NCBI GenBank assembly: GCA_023402845.1
Contig: JAEYFP010000053.1
Location: 43,711 to 107,710, forward strand
Length of the DNA: 64,000 nt
DNA from: Bacillota bacterium
GTDB taxonomy: Bacteria; Bacillota; Clostridia; Lachnospirales; Lachnospiraceae
Direction of reading: 5' to 3'
Each line of letters begins with the position of its first letter. Position 1 is the stretch's first letter. Position numbers and translations under genes: made by a program. Shown one piece after another: positions 58,556 through 64,000 of the stretch. The notes under the pieces are model-generated. The model did not search any database and was not told where the DNA came from. It saw nothing but the letters and a program-made list of their open reading frames with translations.

Positions 58556-60034
58556 ATGATCGATTTGACTAGAAATGAAGAGGTACTGGAGAAAAATATT
58601 CAAAAAGCGAAGGAAAATCACATTATAATTCCGACGATTGCACAGATGAAGGATCCGAATCAAATACCGCAGGAGATCAAGGAAAGGCTGAAAACGGTAG
58701 GCCTTTGGGATGTGAATCCTCTGAATCTATTCCGCATATCATGGAAAAATGAGCAGAAGGAATCCGGCGGTCTTTACCATGGAAGCAATTACATTGTACT
58801 CCCTTCAGAACTGACCGGTGTCAAAGCAAAGATTATCTGCATGATCGGTAAATGGTTTCCGACCGGCTGCCATAAGGTGGGTGCTTCCTTTGGCTGTCTT
58901 GCTCCGCGCCTGATCACGGGACAGTTTGACACGACCTATCATAAGGCGGTGTGGCCGTCTACCGGAAATTACTGCCGCGGCGGTGCTTTCAATTCAAAGC
59001 TTTTGGCGGCGGATTCGATCGCGATTCTTCCGGAGGAGATGAGCAGGGAGCGATTTGAATGGCTGAACAGCATTGCGGGTGAAGTGATTGCGACGCCCGG
59101 TTGTGAGAGCAACGTGAAGGAAATTTTTGATAAGACATGGGAATTGAAGACGACGAGAAAGGATGTGCTTATTTTCAATCAATTTGAGGAAATGGGCAAC
59201 TATCTGTGGCACTATAACGTAACAGGCAGCGCAATTGCGGATGCATTCGAGGAAATGAAGGAGGCGGGGGATCGCTTTGCAGGTGCTGTATTCACTTCCG
59301 GTTCCGCAGGGACGCTGGCATCCGGTGATTATCTGAAGGAATTGTATCCGACCGCAAAGCTTGGTGTCGGAGAGGCACTGCAGTGCTCGACACTTTTGGA
59401 TAACGGCTTTGGCGGACACCGGATTGAAGGGATCGGTGATAAGCATGTGCCTTGGATTCATAATGTAAAAAATACCGATCTTGTCATCGATATAGATGAC
59501 GAAGACAGCCAGAAGCTGCTCCGTCTTTTCAATGAACCGATCGGCAGGGAATATCTTGTTAAGGAATGTGGTGTTTCTCCCGAATTTGTGGAATTGCTTG
59601 ACTATTTTGGAATTTCGGGGATTGCTAATATGCTTTGCGCCATCAAGATGGCAAAATATTACGAACTGTCGGAGCACGACGTAGTTGCGACCGTGATGAC
59701 GGATTCCTCAACGATGTACGGATCCAGAATCAAGGAGCTTAAGGAGGCGGATGGTGAATACACATCGCTGACGGCTGCAGTCGACTATGCAAAGCATATT
59801 GCTTCGATTAAGTCCGATCATATGGAGGAGCTGACCTATCAGACCAGAAAGCGCATCCATAACCTGAAGTATTATACATGGGTGGAGCAGCAGGGAAGGA
59901 CAGCGGAGGAATTGAACGCACTCTGGTACGACGAAGAGGGCACATGGGGTTCTGTTCGAAAGCAGGCGGACGAAATTGACGCACTGATCAATGAGTTCAA
60001 TGAAAGAACCGGGTTGTTGAAAAGCTTTATTTGA
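58556..60034 (+). CDS. Fold-type II PLP-dependent enzyme (lyase/synthase-like)
   Basis: This 492-residue enzyme has the tryptophan-synthase-beta/cysteine-synthase fold. The Schiff-base lysine is in GCHKVGASF (about residue 107), the substrate loop is PSTGNYCRGG and the phosphate loop is TSGSAGTLASG. It is considerably longer than cysteine synthase, with about 60 extra residues before the core and a long C-terminal helical tail. Placed head to head with ygeY/ygeW/arcC and just ahead of a threonine-synthase-like gene, it could play the part that diaminopropionate ammonia-lyase (YgeX) plays elsewhere, but the sequence alone does not show its substrate. ATG at 58556 has GAGGAGG. Confidence 0.85.
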   Translation: MIDLTRNEEVLEKNIQKAKENHIIIPTIAQMKDPNQIPQEIKERLKTVGLWDVNPLNLFRISWKNEQKESGGLYHGSNYIVLPSELTGVKAKIICMIGKWFPTGCHKVGASFGCLAPRLITGQFDTTYHKAVWPSTGNYCRGGAFNSKLLAADSIAILPEEMSRERFEWLNSIAGEVIATPGCESNVKEIFDKTWELKTTRKDVLIFNQFEEMGNYLWHYNVTGSAIADAFEEMKEAGDRFAGAVFTSGSAGTLASGDYLKELYPTAKLGVGEALQCSTLLDNGFGGHRIEGIGDKHVPWIHNVKNTDLVIDIDDEDSQKLLRLFNEPIGREYLVKECGVSPEFVELLDYFGISGIANMLCAIKMAKYYELSEHDVVATVMTDSSTMYGSRIKELKEADGEYTSLTAAVDYAKHIASIKSDHMEELTYQTRKRIHNLKYYTWVEQQGRTAEELNALWYDEEGTWGSVRKQADEIDALINEFNERTGLLKSFI

Positions 60035-60077
60035 GATTTTGAACGGTAAATGCAACGAAAAGACAGGAGGAAGCATC

Positions 60078-61364
60078 ATGGGATCTATGAAAAATGTAGT
60101 ATCGGCTGTTTGTGTCAAATGCGGCGCCGAACACGAGGCACTGCCGGAGATTACTACCTGCAGAAAATGCGGTGGTATTTTGGATATAAAATATGACTAC
60201 AGCTATATTAAATCCAGACTTTCTCCTCAGATACTTGCGGACCGCAAGGAGTATTCCATGTGGCGTTACAGGGAATTTCTTCCGATCGGAGCCGAGAGCA
60301 GGGTGCCGAAGCTGCGCGTCGGGTGGTCACCGTTTTACAGGGCAGACCGGCTGGCAGAACAGCTTGGAATTGCAAAACTGTATATTAAGGACGATGGGAT
60401 CAATCCGACGGCAAGTTTAAAGGACCGGGCATCTGCCATGGCAGTTGTCAAAGCGGAGGAAGCGGGAAAGATGACAATCGCCTGCTCATCTACCGGCAAC
60501 GCGGCATCCTCCCTCGCAGGAAATGCGGCAGCGGCAGGATTTGAAACGTTTATTTTCGTGCCGGAGCGGGCTCCGAAGGGAAAAGTTGCACAACTCATGA
60601 TGTTCGGAGCAAATGTGATCAGTGTCAAGGGCACCTATGAGGACACCTTCCGGCTTTCAGCGGAAGCGATTGACCGCTGGGGCTGGTACAACAGAAATGC
60701 GGCGATTAATCCGTATTTATTGGAAGGAAAGAAAACCGTTTCCTATGAGATTGCAGAGCAGCTTGGTTTTCGGATGACCGATTATGTGGCGGTGTCTGTC
60801 GGAGACGGTTGTACAATCGGCGGTGTCTGGAAGGGGTTCAAGGATTTATATGAGGCAGGCTTCATTGATAAGCTGCCGCGGCTGATCAGTGTACAGGCGG
60901 AAGGGTGCTGCCCCCTGAATCGTGCGATAGCAGAAAACAGTGACTGGTATCCGATGGAAGAAAATACAATTGCAGACAGTATTGCAGTCGGCGTGCCGAG
61001 AAATCCAGATAAGGCTTTGAACGCAATCCGGGAATCAAACGGTATTGCAATCAATGTTACGGATGAAGAAATCCTTGCGGCGATGAAACTGCTCGGGACG
61101 ATCTGCGGTGTCTTTGCGGAGCCTGCGGGTGCGACAGGAACGGCCGGTGTGACGAAGGCTATTCGGATGGGGCTGATACCAAACTCTGCTACCGTTGTCA
61201 GCCTCGTTACCGGAAGCGGGCTAAAAGATGTTGCAAATGCGATGAAGGCGGCCGGAGAACCGATTGCTCTGGAGGCGGATATGACGCTTCTGGAAAAGGC
61301 ACTTGCCGACAGACTTACCCCCTTGCAAAGCGGGCCGGATACCATTTCTGAAACCAGGCGGTAA
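60078..61364 (+). CDS. Threonine synthase-like PLP enzyme
   Basis: This 428-residue fold-type II PLP enzyme has an N-terminal zinc ribbon (CVKCG and CRKCG) followed by the threonine-synthase core: the PLP lysine in PTASLKDRASA (residue 115) and STGNAASSLAG. Classical threonine synthase is the obvious reading; an ammonia-lyase or related catabolic enzyme is possible given the neighbours. ATG at 60078 has GGAGG. It ends 50 bases inside the converging fusion gene. No homoserine pathway genes are nearby, which weakens the biosynthetic reading. Confidence 0.8.
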   Translation: MGSMKNVVSAVCVKCGAEHEALPEITTCRKCGGILDIKYDYSYIKSRLSPQILADRKEYSMWRYREFLPIGAESRVPKLRVGWSPFYRADRLAEQLGIAKLYIKDDGINPTASLKDRASAMAVVKAEEAGKMTIACSSTGNAASSLAGNAAAAGFETFIFVPERAPKGKVAQLMMFGANVISVKGTYEDTFRLSAEAIDRWGWYNRNAAINPYLLEGKKTVSYEIAEQLGFRMTDYVAVSVGDGCTIGGVWKGFKDLYEAGFIDKLPRLISVQAEGCCPLNRAIAENSDWYPMEENTIADSIAVGVPRNPDKALNAIRESNGIAINVTDEEILAAMKLLGTICGVFAEPAGATGTAGVTKAIRMGLIPNSATVVSLVTGSGLKDVANAMKAAGEPIALEADMTLLEKALADRLTPLQSGPDTISETRR

Positions 61365-62895
61365 AAAGGCCCATGAGTGCCGGGCAGATCGAATTAATCA
61401 AACCGATATAGGTAGAAAGAGCTGTACCCATAAGAAAATAAGTCCAAATCGGCGTAATAAGATATAATACGGCCCATGTGGCAGTTAAAATTCGGTTTGT
61501 GCGTATAAAAAGCGGGTTGTCAAATGCCCTTTCGTTTCCATAGTTCACTGCGCTGTAGTGTGCGGTGAGCGGGGTCTTTAAAAAGGAGCCGGCAAGCCAC
61601 AAAAACCCAAAAGCGGCATAACTGACGGGAACTACAACGCGGGGAGGGACACCGAGCAAAGCCATAAGTGAAAGTGCGGCAACGAGCGGTACGGTGATCT
61701 GCTCGTACAGAACAGACTGAAAGAAAAACCAGAGCAGGGGAAGGACAGCAGAAACAAGGATGCCTGCCGTTCCGCCAATAGTCGGATTGATTGCGATTGC
61801 AATCCAGATCACAAGCCACGGCGCTAATAAGACAGTCATGTTTGTTTTGCGCTGGGGTTTTTGTTTTGCTGCTTTTTCTGTTTCCTGTTCACCAAACAGA
61901 TTATCCCATTTGAGCATCAGATCAAAGTCCCCCAGAACCCGGTACTGCTGCTGAAACAGTGCATCCTGTCCGGATATTTCGCCGCGTGCGATGGAGCGCC
62001 ATACGGAATATGGAGTTTCGATTTTGGTAGTGTATTCTCTGAAATTTTCTGAAATCACTTCGGAGCCCTGCTTTGTCAGCAGAAGCTGATATGTTTTCCC
62101 GATATCGGTATACGAAAACTCTACAATGCGTTCCCTGCCGTCGGGCCTGTAGAGGGCGGCCATCTGGATTGTGAAATTCAGGCTGTCATCTCCTGCTGTT
62201 TTTGCAAATTCATCTAAACCCCAGGAAGCATCCGCCATCTTTTCAAATACCTCACGCGGGTACAGCGGTTTTGAAAGCGCGGCCATTGTCTCGGCAGAAA
62301 TGCCTCCGGCGGCATATTCTGTTCCGGCATTGTGAACAAGCTCCAAATATGCATTTGTTCTGCTTTTCAACTCAGGGATGCGAAATAGCTCGCCCTGTCC
62401 GCAAAAAATCTCGGTAGGATCCCCATTTCCATAATAATGATGAAACATTGCCGTAACGGCGTCGTAATTGCCTTGAGCCGTCCAAAAGCCGCATGTGGAA
62501 ATCACGACATGCCGCTGCCGGGATAAATCATAACGTGACGGGTGACCTCCGCTTTCGTTTTCGCCTGCCATAAACGGCAGATTCAGAGGCAATTGACGAT
62601 CGATGAGGGTTTTCATATCGCCGGGAATCCCATAATAATAAAGAGGAAAGGACCAGATGATGATATCCGCAGCGATTAGCTTTGGAAGGATGATTCTCAT
62701 TCCATCTTCAATGACGCACGTTCCCGGCGTTTTGTTCCAGCAGGCAAAGCATCCAAGACAGGCTTTAATACCCACTTTTGAGACTTCAAGGATTTCTGCA
62801 TTTCTCCAGCCGGCACCCTCCACAAAAGAGCGGGTAAGTTGCATCGTATTGCTTTGTTCCCCTTTCGGTGAGCCGTTAATGACCAACACGTTCAT
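61315..62895 (-). CDS. Fusion of NAD(P)H/FMN reductase, SCP2-like and membrane domains
   Basis: This 526-residue protein has three parts: a flavodoxin-like FMN reductase (about residues 1-200, MNVLVINGSPKGE, then CLGCFACW, and SFPLYYYGIPG), an SCP2-type lipid-binding domain (about 235-330) and a C-terminal region of five or six membrane helices (about 350-525). The CxxC-type pair in the first domain resembles NADPH-dependent oxidoreductases acting on quinones or iron-containing substrates. I know of no named protein with this exact order. It is transcribed after a PadR regulator with a 4-base overlap and probably acts at the membrane in redox stress, as an inference. Confidence 0.85.
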   Translation of the reverse strand: MNVLVINGSPKGEQSNTMQLTRSFVEGAGWRNAEILEVSKVGIKACLGCFACWNKTPGTCVIEDGMRIILPKLIAADIIIWSFPLYYYGIPGDMKTLIDRQLPLNLPFMAGENESGGHPSRYDLSRQRHVVISTCGFWTAQGNYDAVTAMFHHYYGNGDPTEIFCGQGELFRIPELKSRTNAYLELVHNAGTEYAAGGISAETMAALSKPLYPREVFEKMADASWGLDEFAKTAGDDSLNFTIQMAALYRPDGRERIVEFSYTDIGKTYQLLLTKQGSEVISENFREYTTKIETPYSVWRSIARGEISGQDALFQQQYRVLGDFDLMLKWDNLFGEQETEKAAKQKPQRKTNMTVLLAPWLVIWIAIAINPTIGGTAGILVSAVLPLLWFFFQSVLYEQITVPLVAALSLMALLGVPPRVVVPVSYAAFGFLWLAGSFLKTPLTAHYSAVNYGNERAFDNPLFIRTNRILTATWAVLYLITPIWTYFLMGTALSTYIGLINSICPALMGLFTAWFQKWYPARFARG

Positions 62896-63452
62896 TTGTT
62901 ATCCTCCTTAAGCAGGGCGATTGCTTGATCTGCCCATTCCAGATTGGCACGACAGGCTGTTTCTCCGAATAGGGCGGTGATTTCCCAGTATTTTGTCCTT
63001 GCTTTATTATTGACAAACATCTCGTATTGGGCAATTGATTCGGAAATGGAATCATATTCCGAAATGTTTTTCAGACATTCCTCCCGGTATGCACGGAGCA
63101 TCGACAGCGCATATTCATTTCCGATTTCTCCGGAAAAGAACATGCGCATCAAAAAGGCACTTTTTACACTCATTGTGTCGTCCATACATTGCTTTGAAGA
63201 TAAAAGCCAATGATTCAGTTCTTCTTTCCCGGTATCCGTAATGGAATAGACCCGCTTGTTCGGCTTTTCATTTTGAATGACTCGCTCGCTTGTCAGCCAT
63301 CCATTCTTTTCCATTGTATCCAGTTCTCTGTATACCTGGCTGACCTGTGCTTTCCAAAAAAAAGAAAGTGAGTCCTTGAAAGCCTTGTTTAATTCATAAC
63401 CGGTCATTGATCCGTAATTTAATAATCCAAGTAAGCCATGTTTTAGCGACAT
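62892..63452 (-). CDS. PadR-family transcriptional regulator
   Basis: This 186-residue PadR repressor has an N-terminal winged helix (LKHGLLGLLNYGSMTGYELN, then FFWKAQVSQVYRELDTMEKN) and a C-terminal helical dimerisation domain. ATG at 63452; its coding end overlaps the fusion gene start (ATGA). A long inverted repeat over its own promoter is a clear candidate operator. It probably controls the reductase/SCP2/membrane fusion in response to a small lipophilic or phenolic effector, which is typical for the family but not shown here. Confidence 0.93.
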   Translation of the reverse strand: MSLKHGLLGLLNYGSMTGYELNKAFKDSLSFFWKAQVSQVYRELDTMEKNGWLTSERVIQNEKPNKRVYSITDTGKEELNHWLLSSKQCMDDTMSVKSAFLMRMFFSGEIGNEYALSMLRAYREECLKNISEYDSISESIAQYEMFVNNKARTKYWEITALFGETACRANLEWADQAIALLKEDNK

Positions 63453-63462
63453 AATAATCTCC

Positions 63463-63513
63463 TTGTGTTATATTCCATAAGTGGAATATAACACAAAAGG
63501 AATGAAATGTCAA
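63463..63513 (-). promoter_or_regulatory. PadR promoter with 15-bp inverted-repeat operator
   Basis: Minus-strand promoter TTGACA (63513-63508) and TATATT (63490-63485) with 17-base spacing. TTGTGTTATATTCCA (63463-63477) and TGGAATATAACACAA (63482-63496) form a perfect 15-bp inverted repeat around TAAG that covers the -10 and the transcription start region. Confidence 0.9.
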
Positions 63514-63529
63514 ACAGATCGTAAAATAA

Positions 63530-63558
63530 TTGACAAATTATTCTCAATATGATATGGT
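63530..63558 (+). promoter_or_regulatory. Promoter of the riboswitch transcript
   Basis: TTGACA (63530-63535) and TATGGT (63553-63558) are 17 bases apart, on the opposite strand from padR. Confidence 0.7.
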
Positions 63559-63569
63559 AATCAAACAAT

Positions 63570-63705
63570 CAGCAACACCTGTGAGGGAGTAGTTAGCGCA
63601 AACGGCGTGGCAAGTCAACATACTGACCGAAATTGGTCTGGCTTGTCTTAAAGAACGAGACTCATGTATAACTTTTACAGCTATACGGGGTCTTTCTTTT
63701 TTTTT
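63570..63705 (+). ncRNA. Manganese riboswitch (yybP-ykoY)
   Basis: The aptamer shows the conserved GGGAGTAG (63585-63592) and GTCAACATACTGACC (63614-63628) sequences, followed by AACGAGACTC (63654-63663) that closes the fold. An expression platform follows: AGACTCATGTATA pairs with TATACGGGGTCT, then a nine-T run (63697-63705), the arrangement of a terminator that Mn2+ binding would disrupt. The regulated gene is beyond the right edge of the window. Typical targets are Mn2+ exporters and P-type ATPases. Confidence 0.85.
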
Positions 63706-63708
63706 ATG

Positions 63709-63750
63709 GGGCTCAAGTAGATGCTTGTATAAGGATACTTGGCCTTTTTT
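63709..63750 (+). terminator. Second terminator-like hairpin after the riboswitch
   Basis: CAAGTA pairs with TACTTG around a 16-base loop, with a further imperfect GG/CC clamp, followed by six T. Confidence 0.45.
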
Positions 63751-63751
63751 A

Positions 63752-63783
63752 TATATAGAAAATTGCTCCGAATTTCCTATATA
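63752..63783. repeat. Inverted repeat, 7 bp plus AATT core
   Basis: TATATAGAAAATT and AATTTCCTATATA pair imperfectly around GCTCCG. Confidence 0.5.
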
Positions 63784-63800
63784 AGAAAATTTTATGCGCA

Positions 63801-63816
63801 GCTTCGCGCGCGAAGC
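63801..63816. repeat. 16-bp perfect palindrome GCTTCGCGCGCGAAGC
   Basis: A perfectly self-complementary GC-rich sequence in an AT-rich non-coding stretch. The remaining DNA from about 63820 to 63960 contains no convincing gene. Confidence 0.6.
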
Positions 63817-63963
63817 ACACTTTTGTTCTCCGGATAAGTGCTATGACTTTCCCGGCTGGTGAAAAACCATTAAAGAGTCCAGCGGTGTGATGTCAAGTGA
63901 GAAATGAAATAAAAATCATATATTTTTATACTATTTCTTAAAAAACAAAAAACGACTACCTAA

Positions 63964-63999
63964 GCCCTGTCGACCAGGTTTTTAAAAAATGAGCAGGGC
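63964..63999. repeat. Inverted repeat GCCCTG / CAGGGC at the window edge
   Basis: The arms lie at 63964-63969 and 63994-63999, bracketing a T- and A-rich centre. It may be part of a longer element that is cut by the window. Confidence 0.45.
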
Positions 64000-64000
64000 A

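Noticed and set aside
1..64000. tRNA or rRNA genes
   Set aside because: No cloverleaf with TTCRANNC-type T-arm or conserved rRNA sequence was noticed in the intergenic regions.

Overview
The window looks like a chromosomal segment of a low-to-mid GC, Gram-positive anaerobe of the Clostridia, most like a Lachnospiraceae gut bacterium. The grounds are the rpoB-rpoC / rpsL-rpsG-fusA-tuf arrangement, strong AGGAGG ribosome binding sites, near-consensus sigma-A promoters, an ECF-type vitamin/nucleobase transporter, a yybP-ykoY (manganese) riboswitch, a CstA peptide/pyruvate carrier and a YgeW/YgeY/carbamate kinase cluster. No rRNA, tRNA or CRISPR array was seen. The species cannot be named from the sequence.

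Layout. Positions 1-5738 hold the end of rpoB and all of rpoC. From 5808 to 12563, on the minus strand, lies a ten-gene cluster: a degenerate GGDEF membrane protein, an ECF sigma factor with a probable anti-sigma partner, a transglutaminase-like lipoprotein, a PilC/GspF platform protein, four small pseudopilin-like membrane proteins and a PilT-like ATPase. It is followed on the plus strand by a small membrane protein and a 915-residue alanine-rich coiled-coil surface protein (12770-16077). This roughly 10.5 kb block separates rpoC from the str operon (rpsL, rpsG, fusA, tuf; 16273-20795), which has its own promoter.

From about 20900 to 29235 is a horizontally acquired-looking, more GC-rich stretch. 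It starts with a graveyard of fragments (start of an ECF sigma gene, start of an ABC permease, end of a conjugative relaxase), then a two-component system and a 1732-residue surface protein with two DUF6273-like domains, Ig-like modules, three SLH domains and cell-wall-binding repeats. The two DUF6273-like domains end in paralogous 45-codon segments whose differences are concentrated at recognition-type residues, reminiscent of diversity-generating-retroelement targets. No reverse transcriptase is in the window.

From 29265 to 38826 is an accessory region: small orphan proteins, a TetR operon with two perfect operators, a membrane protein/winged-helix pair with a palindrome over its -10 box, O-acetylhomoserine sulfhydrylase preceded by what reads as a complete cysteine attenuator (leader peptide with three Cys codons, antiterminator, terminator), an ABC-F protein, a miniature OadB-like membrane protein, and an ECF sigma factor coupled to a protein of unknown function.

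From 38984 to 54894 are ordinary metabolic and transport genes: CstA, a Ca2+-type P-ATPase, a complete ECF transporter with fused ATPases and UPF0397-like substrate component, a GH3 beta-glucosidase, purine salvage (xpt, guanine deaminase), an acetyltransferase, a lipoprotein and a ZIP transporter. From 54916 to 61364, carbamate kinase, YgeW and YgeY (minus strand) sit head to head with two fold-type II PLP enzymes (plus strand); this resembles the purine/ureide catabolic clusters of gut anaerobes. The window ends with an unusual flavodoxin/SCP2/membrane fusion under a PadR regulator with a 15-bp inverted-repeat operator, then a divergent Mn riboswitch whose target gene lies beyond the window.
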